A DNA stretch of 64,000 nt, taken from Marichromatium bheemlicum (GTDB taxonomy: Bacteria > Pseudomonadota > Gammaproteobacteria > Chromatiales > Chromatiaceae). The position numbers were made by a program, and so were the translations under genes. Each line of letters begins with the position of its first letter. Within the stretch, counting starts at the first letter, position 1. The notes beneath the pieces are model-generated. The model was given only the letters and a program-made list of their open reading frames with translations. It was not told the DNA's origin and searched no databases. This document shows positions 19,013-27,444 of this stretch, piece after piece. Where the stretch lies: the NCBI RefSeq assembly GCF_012276755.1, contig NZ_JAAXKX010000003.1, forward strand, positions 62,001 through 126,000, read 5' to 3'.

Positions 19013-20284
19013 ATGTCACACTTCATCGACCGTCGTCTGAACGGTAGGAACAAGAGTGCGGTCAATCGCCAGCGCTTCATCCGGCGCTACAAGAGCCAGC
19101 TCAAGCGCTCCGTGGCCGAGGCGGTCAACAAGCGCAGCATCACCGACATCGAGTCCGGTGAACGCGTCGGCATCCCCGCGCGCGACATCTCCGAACCGCT
19201 GCTCCACCACAGTAGCGGCGGCACCCGCGATCAGGTCTATCCCGGCAATCGCGAGTTCGAGACCGGTGATCGTATCCGCCGCCCGCCAGCTGGTGGCGGG
19301 CAGGGCGGTGGTCAGGGCAAGGCGAGCAAGGACGGGCGTGGCGAGGACGACTTCGTCTTCGAGCTCTCGCGCGAGGAGTTCATGGACCTGCTGTTCGAGG
19401 ACCTGGCCCTGCCCAATCTGGTGCGCAACCAGCTCATGGGGTCGACCGAGTTCAAGAGCGTGCGCGCCGGCTATGCCACCGACGGGGCACCCTCCAACAT
19501 CGACGTGGTGCGCTCGCTCAAGGGGGCGATCGCGCGGCGTACCGCGCTCGGCGCACCGTCGCGGGCGCGTATCCGCGAGCTCGAGGAAGAGCTGGCGGCA
19601 TTGCTCGCCGGCGGCGCCGGCGAGCGCGACGCGCGGGTGGTGGCATTGCGCGAGGAGATCGACGCGCTCAAGACGCGGATCGCCGCGCTACCCTTCATCG
19701 ACAGCTTCGACCTGCGCTATCAGAGCTTCACCAAGCAGCCCGAGCCGACCAGCAAGGCGGTGATGCTCTGCATCATGGATGTCTCCGGCTCCATGGATCA
19801 GGTGCGCAAGAACCTCGCCAAGCGCTTCTTCATCCTGCTCTATCTGTTCCTGCAGCGGAACTACGATCAGATCGACCTGGTGTTTATCCGCCACCACACC
19901 ATCGCCCAGGAGGTCGACGAACAGGACTTCTTCTATTCGCGCGAGACCGGCGGTACCGTGGTCTCGAGCGCGCTCAACCTCGCCCACGAGGTTCTCCGCG
20001 AGCGCTACGATCCGAGCGTCTGGAACATCTATGCCGCCCAGGCCTCCGACGGCGACAACTGGGACTCCGACTCCAACATCTGTCGCGACATCCTCGTCGA
20101 CAAGCTGATGCCGCTGATGCGTTATTTCGCCTATGTCGAGATCACCCCGCGTCAGCACCAGAGCCTGTGGTACGCCTATCAGGAGGTGATGGAGCTGCAC
20201 CCGCACTTCGCGATGCAGGAGATCGATGGTATGGAGGACATCTTCCCGGTGTTCCGCGAGCTGTTCAGGAGGGAACCGGCATGA
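19013..20284 (+). CDS. yeaH: YeaH/YhbH family protein (UPF0229)
   Basis: The 423-residue soluble protein begins MSHFIDRRLNGRNKS, as in E. coli YeaH. A charged N-terminal half with Gly-rich linker (about residues 90-105) is followed by a von Willebrand-A-like domain with the MIDAS-type motif DVSGSMD. Its stop overlaps the spoVR start as ATGA, so translation is coupled. It acts with PrkA and SpoVR in stress physiology by genetic association; the molecular role is not established. Confidence 0.94.
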   Translation: MSHFIDRRLNGRNKSAVNRQRFIRRYKSQLKRSVAEAVNKRSITDIESGERVGIPARDISEPLLHHSSGGTRDQVYPGNREFETGDRIRRPPAGGGQGGGQGKASKDGRGEDDFVFELSREEFMDLLFEDLALPNLVRNQLMGSTEFKSVRAGYATDGAPSNIDVVRSLKGAIARRTALGAPSRARIRELEEELAALLAGGAGERDARVVALREEIDALKTRIAALPFIDSFDLRYQSFTKQPEPTSKAVMLCIMDVSGSMDQVRKNLAKRFFILLYLFLQRNYDQIDLVFIRHHTIAQEVDEQDFFYSRETGGTVVSSALNLAHEVLRERYDPSVWNIYAAQASDGDNWDSDSNICRDILVDKLMPLMRYFAYVEITPRQHQSLWYAYQEVMELHPHFAMQEIDGMEDIFPVFRELFRREPA

Positions 20285-21774
20285 GTTCACGCATCATCTC
20301 CGAGTCGTTGGAGTGGACCTTCCCGCTGCTCGAGCGCTTCGATCACGAGATCGGGCGCATCGCCCGCGACGTCTACGGGCTCGACACCTATGCCAACCAG
20401 ATCGAGGTGATCACCTCGGAGCAGATGATCGACGCCTACTCATCGGTGGGGCTGCCGATCAACTACCAGCACTGGTCGTTCGGTAAGCAGTTCGTTGCCA
20501 CCGAGCAGACCTATCGGCGCGGCCAAATGGGCCTGGCCTACGAGATCGTGATCAACTCCGATCCCTGCATCGCCTATCTGATGGAAGAGAACACCCTGCC
20601 GATGCAGGCGCTGGTGATCGCACACGCCAGCTACGGACACAACAGCTTCTTCAAGGGTAATTACCTGTTTCGCACCTGGACCAGCGCCGATGCCATCATC
20701 GATTACCTGGTGTTCGCGCGGCGTTTCATCGCCGAGTGCGAGGAGCGCCATGGCGAGGAGGCCGTCGAGCTGCTGCTCGACTCCTGTCACGCCCTGATGA
20801 ATCAGGGGGTCGATCGCTACAAGCGCCCGTCACCGCTGAGCATGGCCGAGGAGCAGCGCCGCCAGGAGGAACGCGCGGCCTATCTGCAGTCTCAGGTCAA
20901 CGACCTCTGGCGCACCCTGCCACCGGGCCCTGAGATCGGCGATGAGCAACGCGAAGAGCGCTGGCCGGAGGAGCCGCAGGAGAATCTGCTCTATTTCATC
21001 GAGAAGAACGCCCCGCTGCTCGAGCCCTGGCAGCGCGAGATCGTGCGCATCGTGCGCCGGATCGCCCAGTACTTCTACCCGCAGCGCCAGACCCAGGTGA
21101 TGAACGAGGGCTGGGCGACCTTCTGGCACTACACCCTGATGAATCATCTCTACGACGAGGGGCTGGTGGGCGACGGTTTCATGATGGAGTTCCTGCAGTC
21201 GCACACCGGGGTGATCTATCAACCGGAGTTCGACAAGCCCTACTTCAACGGCATCAATCCCTATGCGCTGGGGTTTGCGATGATGCGCGATATCCGCCGT
21301 ATCTGCGAGCAGCCGACCGAGGAGGACCGCGAGTGGTTCCCCGATATCGCCGGTGGCGACTGGCTGCAGGTGCTCGATTTCGCCATGCGCAACTTCAAGG
21401 ACGAGAGCTTCATCGCCCAGTATCTGTCGCCGCGGTTGATGCGTGAATTTCACCTCTTCGCGGTGCGTGACGACGACCGCGAGGAGCAACTCGAGGTCAC
21501 CGCGATCCACGAGGAGCAGGGCTATCGGGCGCTGCGCCAGGCCCTCGCCGAACAGTACAACCTTGGCAGTCGCGAGCCCAATGTGCAGGTCTATCACGTC
21601 GACCGGCGTGGTGATCGTTCGTTGACCCTGCGCCACTTCCGCCACAATCGTCGACCGCTCGGTGACTCGGCCGACGAGGTGCTGCGTCATGTGCATCGGC
21701 TGTGGGGCTTCAAGGTCAGGCTCGAATCGGTCGATGAGCAGGGGCGGGTGCAGCTCGTCGGTGAGTGTCCCTGA
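20281..21774 (+). CDS. spoVR: SpoVR family protein (YcgB-like)
   Basis: The 497-residue protein matches the SpoVR/YcgB family in length and in motifs such as INYQHWSFGKQF, HASYGHNSFFKGN and NEGWATFWHY. In Bacillus SpoVR acts in spore cortex formation; in non-spore-formers the family is linked to stationary-phase stress together with PrkA and YeaH. The His and Glu pattern (HNSFF, NEGWATFWHY) resembles a metal site, but this is my inference. Its ATG overlaps the yeaH stop. Confidence 0.94.
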   Translation: MSSRIISESLEWTFPLLERFDHEIGRIARDVYGLDTYANQIEVITSEQMIDAYSSVGLPINYQHWSFGKQFVATEQTYRRGQMGLAYEIVINSDPCIAYLMEENTLPMQALVIAHASYGHNSFFKGNYLFRTWTSADAIIDYLVFARRFIAECEERHGEEAVELLLDSCHALMNQGVDRYKRPSPLSMAEEQRRQEERAAYLQSQVNDLWRTLPPGPEIGDEQREERWPEEPQENLLYFIEKNAPLLEPWQREIVRIVRRIAQYFYPQRQTQVMNEGWATFWHYTLMNHLYDEGLVGDGFMMEFLQSHTGVIYQPEFDKPYFNGINPYALGFAMMRDIRRICEQPTEEDREWFPDIAGGDWLQVLDFAMRNFKDESFIAQYLSPRLMREFHLFAVRDDDREEQLEVTAIHEEQGYRALRQALAEQYNLGSREPNVQVYHVDRRGDRSLTLRHFRHNRRPLGDSADEVLRHVHRLWGFKVRLESVDEQGRVQLVGECP

Positions 21775-21861
21775 GGACGACATGAACGGAATCGGGCGGC
21801 CAGGACGGGCGTCTGCTAGGGGCACGGAGGCCAGGGTATTCGTTGCCTTTGCAGGTGGCAG

Positions 21862-23487
21862 ATGGCGTGCTGGCGCACCGCCCCGTTGGGGTTGTTGCTC
21901 ATCCTCCTCCATACACCGTCGGCGAATGCTGCGCCCTGGCCCGCGCTCGATGCCGCGCTCGCCGCTGGTGCTCCCCTGCCCGAGGGGCGTGAGCCTTACT
22001 CGTCGAGGTTGCTCGCCGCCTTCTATGCCGCGCGTGACCACCGCCCGGTGTGGACCTCGTGGGCGCGGCTCGATGCGCTCGCGCGGCTGCTCGCCGGCGC
22101 CGAGGCCGAGGGCTTCACCGCCGATGACTTCCATCTCGCCACGCTCACCCGGCTGAGCATCGTCCCGCCACGCAGCGAACGGGCCTGGGTGGGGCTGGAG
22201 TTGCTGCTGAGCGACGCGCTGTTGCGCTATGTCCACCACACCCGTTACGGCAAGCTCGACCCGGTGCAGGTCGCGCCCGAGCGCAATGATCGTGCGCCGG
22301 TCGCGGCGGCTCAGGTCCTCGCCGACATGCGCCTGGCGCTCGCCGCCGAGGACATGGCCGAGACCCTGGCCGGGCGTTTCTCGTTGCCCTTCTGGTATCG
22401 CGATCTGCGCCGTGCATTGCGTGACTATGTCGCCCAGGACCACCTACTCGGGCTGTCTCCATTGCCTGCCGGTCCGCCGCTCGGCCTCGGCAGCCGTGGC
22501 GAGCGGGTCGTCGGGGTGCGCGAGCGGGTGCGCCTGATCGCCGGCGAGTCGTTGCCGGCGATGGATGCCGAGACGGCGCGCTACTTCGACGTCGGGCTCG
22601 GCGAGGCGGTGCGCGAGCTGCAGCGTCGTTATGGGTTGGTCGATGATGGCGTGGTGGGGCCCCGTACCCTGGCGGTGCTCAACCGCCCGCTCGATGGCCA
22701 ACGGATCAAGCGGGCACGGATCAACCTCGAGCGGATGCGCTGGTTCTATGCCGAACTGCCGCCGGACTATCTGTTCGTCGACCTGGCCGGCTATCAGGTG
22801 AAGCTGGTGCGCGGCGGCGAGGTCGTCTGGGCGACCCGGGCGATCGTCGGTAGCATCAAGGACCAGACGCCGATGTTTCGCGATCGTATGGATCATCTGG
22901 TGCTCAATCCGACCTGGACGGTGCCGGTGTCGATCCAGAAGGGGATGGGCTGGGTCTCGCGGGACTATCTGCTGGTCGACCGCCGTACCGGTGCAGTACG
23001 ACGCGGCGGTGATGCCGGCAACTACCGGCGCTATCAGTTGGTGCAGCGCCCGGGCGCGGACAATGCCCTGGGGCGGGTCAAGTTCATGTTCCCCAACCGT
23101 CATGCGATCTATCTCCACGACACCCCGAGTCGCTGGTTGTTCTCGCGGCGACAACGGACCTTCAGCCACGGTTGTGTCCGGGTCGATGAGCCGCTGGCGC
23201 TGGCCGTGGCGCTGCTCGAGGGGAGCGTCTGGACCCGGGAGCGACTCGAGCGCTTGATCGCGCGCGGGCGTACCCGTCACCTCCAGCTCGAGCGGCCCCT
23301 GCCGGTACTGCTCTACTATCTGACGGTGACCACCGATCGCACGGGACGGCTGGTCTTTCGCGAGGATGTCTACGATCGTGACGCGACCCTGATCAAGGCC
23401 CTGGCTGCGCCGGTGCGTGGGACGCGCATCGATTTCACCACCATTGGTGAGGGCGCGCGATTGGGCACGGCCGGGGCGGGGCGCTGA
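21862..23487 (+). CDS. L,D-transpeptidase (YcbB/LdtD-like), periplasmic
   Basis: The 541-residue protein starts with a signal peptide (hydrophobic core LGLLLILLHTPSANA). An N-terminal scaffold region follows, then a peptidoglycan-binding motif (AVRELQRRYGLVDDGVVGP) around residues 250-275. The YkuD catalytic domain has HDTPSRWLF and the active-site Cys in SHGCVRV. The enzyme should make 3-3 crosslinks in murein or attach proteins to it. The adjacent RlpA-like gene also concerns murein. The start with signal peptide is at 21862; upstream frame from 21783 is not needed. Confidence 0.93.
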   Translation: MACWRTAPLGLLLILLHTPSANAAPWPALDAALAAGAPLPEGREPYSSRLLAAFYAARDHRPVWTSWARLDALARLLAGAEAEGFTADDFHLATLTRLSIVPPRSERAWVGLELLLSDALLRYVHHTRYGKLDPVQVAPERNDRAPVAAAQVLADMRLALAAEDMAETLAGRFSLPFWYRDLRRALRDYVAQDHLLGLSPLPAGPPLGLGSRGERVVGVRERVRLIAGESLPAMDAETARYFDVGLGEAVRELQRRYGLVDDGVVGPRTLAVLNRPLDGQRIKRARINLERMRWFYAELPPDYLFVDLAGYQVKLVRGGEVVWATRAIVGSIKDQTPMFRDRMDHLVLNPTWTVPVSIQKGMGWVSRDYLLVDRRTGAVRRGGDAGNYRRYQLVQRPGADNALGRVKFMFPNRHAIYLHDTPSRWLFSRRQRTFSHGCVRVDEPLALAVALLEGSVWTRERLERLIARGRTRHLQLERPLPVLLYYLTVTTDRTGRLVFREDVYDRDATLIKALAAPVRGTRIDFTTIGEGARLGTAGAGR

Positions 23488-23631
23488 GCCGTGTCCAGTG
23501 CGCGGGCGTCTTCGTGTTGAGGCTGGCTGCGGTTAGAATCCGATGCTTTCGAATCCATACCTCCCCTGATACTGCGGGGCCTTGGTGCCGAGGTGTCGTC
23601 GAGGAGGTCGAGAGCAGGCGGAGGAGGTCAC

Positions 23632-24060
23632 TTGAACACACGCTGGTTTGGTGTGCTGGCGGTCTTGCCACTGCTGTGCGTCGCGGCTCTGGCCGAGGCG
23701 AACGTCAGTGAAGGGGTCGCGTCCTATTATGCCGAGCGTTTCAACGGGCGGCTCACGGCCAGTGGGGTGCGTTTCGACATGCACGCCCTAACGGCGGCGC
23801 ATCGTACCCTGCCGTTCGGCACCCGGGTGCAGGTCAGGAACAAGGACAATGGGCGGGCGGTGGTGGTCACCATCAACGACCGTGGTCCCTATGTCGCCGG
23901 TCGCTCGATCGACCTGTCGAAGGGCGCGGCCAAGGCGCTCGGTATGTTGCATACCGGGCTGGCTCGGGTCGAGCTGCGGGTACTCGAGGTCGACGAGTCG
24001 CTGACCCCGGCGGGGCAGACCGTGGCCGAGGCGCAGGCGGTGATGAGGGCGTTGTTCTGA
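23632..24060 (+). CDS. RlpA-like double-psi beta-barrel protein
   Basis: The 142-residue exported protein has a signal peptide ([16 protein letters not shown]) and the RlpA double-psi barrel with [26 protein letters not shown] and [18 protein letters not shown]. The catalytic-type Asp and the conserved RGPY are present. RlpA proteins are septal murein lytic transglycosylases in some species. It lacks a SPOR domain, so it is the short form. I chose a TTG start because the ribosome site GGAGGAGGT at 23621-23629 is ideally placed. The signal region has a Cys but no clear lipobox. Confidence 0.88.
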   Translation: MNTRWFGVLAVLPLLCVAALAEANVSEGVASYYAERFNGRLTASGVRFDMHALTAAHRTLPFGTRVQVRNKDNGRAVVVTINDRGPYVAGRSIDLSKGAAKALGMLHTGLARVELRVLEVDESLTPAGQTVAEAQAVMRALF

Positions 24061-24067
24061 GCGGGTC

Positions 24068-24790
24068 TCAGTAGCCGGCTCCACGCAGTTTGAACTGGGT
24101 GAAACGACTGGTGTCGAGTCCCGCGACGAGTTGTCGCAGCGGTGTGGCGGGTTGGTCGTGCAATCCCGGGTCGAGGCTGTGGGTGGGGTCGCAACGCTGC
24201 AGGCAGTAGTGGTCCACGCCGGTGGCGGCGAGCGCCTCGACCAAGGCCGCCAGTTGGTGCTGGTCCCAATCCGGTGGGACCGTGGTCCGGACCTCCAATC
24301 CCACCGCGGCGGTGAGTAACAGCGCCAGGCTCTCCCAGGCCGGTTCGCCCGAGCCGGGTACCCCGGTGAGGGCCGGGTAGTCGGCGGCGAGGGCCTTGAT
24401 GTCGAGCGCGACCCAGTCGACCAGCGGCAGGATCCGGCGTAGCCGTTGCGGGTAGGCGCCACCGGTGTGTAGCCCGATCTTGAAACCAAGCGCCCGCGTC
24501 TCACGCATCGCCGCGGCGAGCGCGCCCTGCGCGGTTGGCTCGCCGCCACTGAACACCACCGCATCGAGTAGTCCTCGGCGGGTCCCGAGAAACTCGATCA
24601 CCTGATCCCAAGCGATCGTCTCCTCGTCGCTCGTCTCCTGCTCGAGCAGATGACCGTTGTGGCAATAGCGACAGCGCCAGGGGCAGCCCTGGCAGTAGAT
24701 CACTGCAGCCAACTCACCTGGGTAGTCGATGGTGGTCAGTGGGGTCAGGCCGCCGACGCGTAGTGCGGCGGCCTCGGCTGGATCGCGCAT
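24068..24790 (-). CDS. nrdG: Anaerobic ribonucleotide reductase activase (radical SAM, NrdG2-type)
   Basis: The 240-residue enzyme should install the glycyl radical on class III ribonucleotide reductase using SAM. The [4Fe-4S] motif is CPWRCRYC inside YCQGCPWRCRYCHN. The opening LTTIDYPGELAAVIY and later FSGGEPTAQG fit the longer NrdG2 branch rather than the 154-residue E. coli type. It begins seven bases after the small glycyl-radical gene, so the two are co-translated. Its substrate glycine appears to be on that separate polypeptide. Confidence 0.93.
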   Translation of the reverse strand: MRDPAEAAALRVGGLTPLTTIDYPGELAAVIYCQGCPWRCRYCHNGHLLEQETSDEETIAWDQVIEFLGTRRGLLDAVVFSGGEPTAQGALAAAMRETRALGFKIGLHTGGAYPQRLRRILPLVDWVALDIKALAADYPALTGVPGSGEPAWESLALLLTAAVGLEVRTTVPPDWDQHQLAALVEALAATGVDHYCLQRCDPTHSLDPGLHDQPATPLRQLVAGLDTSRFTQFKLRGAGY

Positions 24791-24797
24791 CGCTGGA

Positions 24798-24983
24798 TCA
24801 GGCCGCGGCGCGCTCGCCGTCCTTGCGATCGGTCGGGTTCTCGCTGAAGTAGCGCCGCTCGGCGTGCTCGGCGCGCTTGCCGCCGTTGAAGGCCGAGACC
24901 GGACGGTGATAACCCATGACGCGGGTCCAGACCTCGCACTGGGTGCGCTCTTCGGGCTTGAGTTCGATGTTGGTGTCGGTCAT
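24798..24983 (-). CDS. Stand-alone glycyl-radical domain of class III ribonucleotide reductase
   Basis: The 61-residue protein contains EVWTRVMGYHRPVSAFNGGK followed by an Arg/Glu-rich end. This matches the C-terminal glycyl-radical box of NrdD (consensus-like RVxGYxxxxxxFNxGKxxE), with the likely radical Gly at residue 24 and a Cys at residue 16. The upstream large NrdD ends right after its zinc-finger region and lacks this box, so the reductase is split in two. An AAGGAG ribosome site eight to nine bases before ATG 24983 supports independent translation. This resembles the free glycyl domain GrcA/YfiD that rescues pyruvate formate-lyase. The activity itself is inferred. Confidence 0.85.
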   Translation of the reverse strand: MTDTNIELKPEERTQCEVWTRVMGYHRPVSAFNGGKRAEHAERRYFSENPTDRKDGERAAA

Positions 24984-25043
24984 TGCGTGGCTCCTTGGTC
25001 GATGCGGTTGCAAGTGGCCCTGACGGGCTTGTTCGGGTCGATA

Positions 25044-25065
25044 CCGCGCCCCCGCGGGGGCGCGG
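25044..25065 (-). other. Perfect GC palindrome between nrdD and the glycyl-radical gene
   Basis: A 22-base perfect palindrome (CCGCGCCCCC then GCGGGGGCGCGG) lies in the 113-bp gap between nrdD and the 61-codon gene. A smaller hairpin (about 25069-25084) sits beside it. No U tract follows, so it may be an attenuator, an mRNA-stabilizing element or a partial terminator that sets the ratio of the two proteins. Confidence 0.6.
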
Positions 25066-25096
25066 CGTTCCGCCGTGAGGCGGGGTGTGCGGTGAT

Positions 25097-27133
25097 TCAG
25101 CAGCTGCAGGCCTGGCTGGCGCGCTTGTGGGCGATCAGCTCTTCGTCGCAGAGCGGGCAGAATTCGTGCTCGCCGGAGATGTAGCCGTGCTTGGGGCAGA
25201 TCGAGAACACCGGGGTGATGGTGATGTAGGGCAGGCGGAAGTTCTCCAGCGCCCGGCGCACCAGTCGTTTGCAGGCGTCGGTCGAGGAGATCTGCTCGCC
25301 CATGTAGAGGTGGAGCACGGTGCCGCCGGTGTACTTGCTCTGCAGCGCCTCTTGCTTGGCCAGTGCCTCGAAGGGATCGTCGGTGTAGCCGACTGGCAGC
25401 TGCGAGCTGTTGGTGTAGTAGGGCGTCTCCTCGGTCCCGGCCTGGATGATCGCCGGGTAGCGCTTCTTGTCCTCGCGGGCGAAGCGATAGGTGGTGCCCT
25501 CGGCCGGCGTTGCCTCGAGGTTGTACATGCTGCCGGTGCCCTCCTGGAACTCGACCATGCGGGCGCGCACGTGGTCGATGAGGCGGCAGGCGAGGGCGTG
25601 GCCCTGCGGCGTGGTGATGTCCTCGGCGTCTTTGGTGAAGTTGCGCACCATCTCGTTGATGCCGTTGACACCGATGGTGGAGAAGTGATTGCGCAGGGTG
25701 CCGAGGTAGCGCTTGGTGTAGGGGAAGAGCCCGGCGTCCATGTGGCGCTGGATCACCTTGCGCTTGATCTCGAGGCTGTTGCGGGCGATCTCGAGCAGCT
25801 CGTCGAGTCGGGCGAGCAGGCCCTGCTCGTCACCCTGGTGGGTGTGGCCGAGCCGCGCGCAGTTGATGGTGACGACGCCGAGCGAGCCGGTCTGCTCGGC
25901 CGAACCGAACAGGCCGTTACCGCGCTTGAGCAGCTCGCGCAGGTCGAGCTGCAAACGGCAGCACATCGAACGCACCATGTTCGGTGAGAGCTCGGAGTTG
26001 ATGAAGTTCTGGAAGTAGGGCAGGCCGTACTTCGCGGTCATCTCGAACAGCCGCTCGGCGTTCTCGCTCTCCCACGGGAAGTCGGGGGTGATGTTGTAGG
26101 TCGGGATCGGGAAGGTGAAGATCCGGCCCTTGGCATCGCCCTCGGTCATGACCTCGATGTAGGCACGATTGATCATGTCCATCTCGGTCTGCAGTTCGCC
26201 GTAGGTGAACGGCTGCTCCTCGCCGCCGATCACCGGCACCTGCTCGCGCAGGTCCTCGGGGCACACCCAGTCGAAGGTGAGGTTGGTGAAGGGCGTCTGG
26301 GTGCCCCAACGCGAGGGCACGTTGAGGTTGTAAATCAGCTCCTGGATGTACTGGCGCACCTGCGGGTAGTCGAGCCCGTCGACGCGCACATAGGGGGCCA
26401 TGTAGGTGTCGAAGCTGGAGAATGCCTGGGCGCCGGCCCACTCGTTCTGCAGGGTGCCGAGGAAGTTGACGATCTGGCCGATGGCGCTCGACATGTGCTT
26501 GGGCGGCGCCGCCTCGACCCGGCCGGGCACGCCATTGAGCCCCTCGGTGAGCAGGGTGCGCAACGACCAGCCGGCACAGTAGCCCGAGAGCATGTCGAGG
26601 TCATGGATGTGCAGGTCGCCGTCGCGGTGGGCCTGGCCGATCTCGGGCGGGTAGACGTGGTTGAGCCAGTAGTTGGCGATCATCTTGCCCGAGGTGTTGA
26701 GGATCAGCCCGCCGAGCGAGTAGCCCTGGTTGGCGTTGGCCGAGACGCGCCAGTCGGAGCGGTCGAGATACTCGTTGATCGAGCTGCCGACATCGACCAG
26801 GGTGCGACTGTCGTCACGCAGCTTCTTGTGCTGTTCGCGATAGACGATGTAGGCGCGGGCGGTCTCGAAGTGATTGGCGCTGATCAGGGTCTGCTCGATG
26901 ATGTCCTGGATGCCCTCGATATCAGGGGTGCGACCGTCATCGCTGCGGTGCGCCAGCACCTTGATCACCTGGGCGGTGAGCAGCTTGGCCTCGGGGGCCT
27001 CGAACTCGCCACTGGCCTGGCCAGCGCGCAGGATCGCCGACTCGATTCGGGATACATCGAAACGCACCTCCGTACCGTCACGCTTGAGCGCGCGGGTGGG
27101 GATGACGGGGAGGTCAGTCTGCGGTGTATCCAT
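25097..27133 (-). CDS. nrdD: Anaerobic (class III) ribonucleoside-triphosphate reductase, large part without glycyl-radical box
   Basis: The 678-residue protein reduces ribonucleoside triphosphates under anoxia. Residues 1-100 form an ATP-cone allosteric domain (RALKRDGTEVRFDVSRIE). The ten-stranded barrel follows, with RSMCCRLQLDL carrying a probable catalytic Cys. The end has the zinc-type cysteines CPKHGY and FCPLCDEE and then stops at ACSC, with no glycyl-radical motif, which normally comes just after. That motif is encoded in the next small gene. I chose ATG 27133 (MDTPQTDLP); the frame extends 13 codons upstream. Upstream is an FNR-like box, so anaerobic induction is expected. Confidence 0.92.
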   Translation of the reverse strand: MDTPQTDLPVIPTRALKRDGTEVRFDVSRIESAILRAGQASGEFEAPEAKLLTAQVIKVLAHRSDDGRTPDIEGIQDIIEQTLISANHFETARAYIVYREQHKKLRDDSRTLVDVGSSINEYLDRSDWRVSANANQGYSLGGLILNTSGKMIANYWLNHVYPPEIGQAHRDGDLHIHDLDMLSGYCAGWSLRTLLTEGLNGVPGRVEAAPPKHMSSAIGQIVNFLGTLQNEWAGAQAFSSFDTYMAPYVRVDGLDYPQVRQYIQELIYNLNVPSRWGTQTPFTNLTFDWVCPEDLREQVPVIGGEEQPFTYGELQTEMDMINRAYIEVMTEGDAKGRIFTFPIPTYNITPDFPWESENAERLFEMTAKYGLPYFQNFINSELSPNMVRSMCCRLQLDLRELLKRGNGLFGSAEQTGSLGVVTINCARLGHTHQGDEQGLLARLDELLEIARNSLEIKRKVIQRHMDAGLFPYTKRYLGTLRNHFSTIGVNGINEMVRNFTKDAEDITTPQGHALACRLIDHVRARMVEFQEGTGSMYNLEATPAEGTTYRFAREDKKRYPAIIQAGTEETPYYTNSSQLPVGYTDDPFEALAKQEALQSKYTGGTVLHLYMGEQISSTDACKRLVRRALENFRLPYITITPVFSICPKHGYISGEHEFCPLCDEELIAHKRASQACSC

Positions 27134-27444
27134 GAAAGCGGGTCTCTGTTCTCTATCTGGAGGGTGGCACAAGATGTTGTGGCGCGAACTATAGCGCCAA
27201 CAAGATGATGTGTATAGCTCTCTTGTCGTTTTTGCTTTTATTGATTTGGGTCAATTTTTTCGGGTTGCTTTTCTGATGTCTTTTGACATCTGGACAGTCT
27301 TTGTTCAGTGTCGTTGACTTGACAGCCGTGCACTTAATGCGCACAGTTCTCAGTTTCCTGTCATTTTCGGCCCGAGGTTCGGACACCCGCTCCGGATCCG
27401 TGCTGCCGCCGCGCTCGCGGCCCTGGCGCCACCCACAGACGGCC
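27134..27444. promoter_or_regulatory. Divergent nrdD/miaB promoter region, AT-rich
   Basis: This 311-bp spacer is clearly more AT-rich than the flanks at 27201-27360. It carries the FNR-type dyad for nrdD and a second dyad GATGTC-TTTT-GACATC at 27275-27290. A TTGACA at 27284-27289 within that dyad points toward miaB, but its -10 partner is poor. The regulator of the second dyad is unknown. Confidence 0.6.
27211..27254 (-). promoter_or_regulatory. FNR/ANR box and -10 element of the nrdD operon
   Basis: The dyad TTGATTTGGGTCAA at 27241-27254 matches the FNR consensus TTGAT-N4-ATCAA at 9 of 10 positions. On the minus strand a -10-like TATACA lies at 27211-27216. This places the dyad centre at about -42 to -44 from the expected start, the geometry of class II FNR activation. 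It suits the anaerobic reductase it precedes. Confidence 0.75.

Noticed and set aside
24798-25100. Frameshift or sequencing error as the cause of the split nrdD
   Set aside because: The gap is 113 bp with a palindrome, and the small gene has its own ribosome site and unrelated first residues, so a single indel would not restore one frame.
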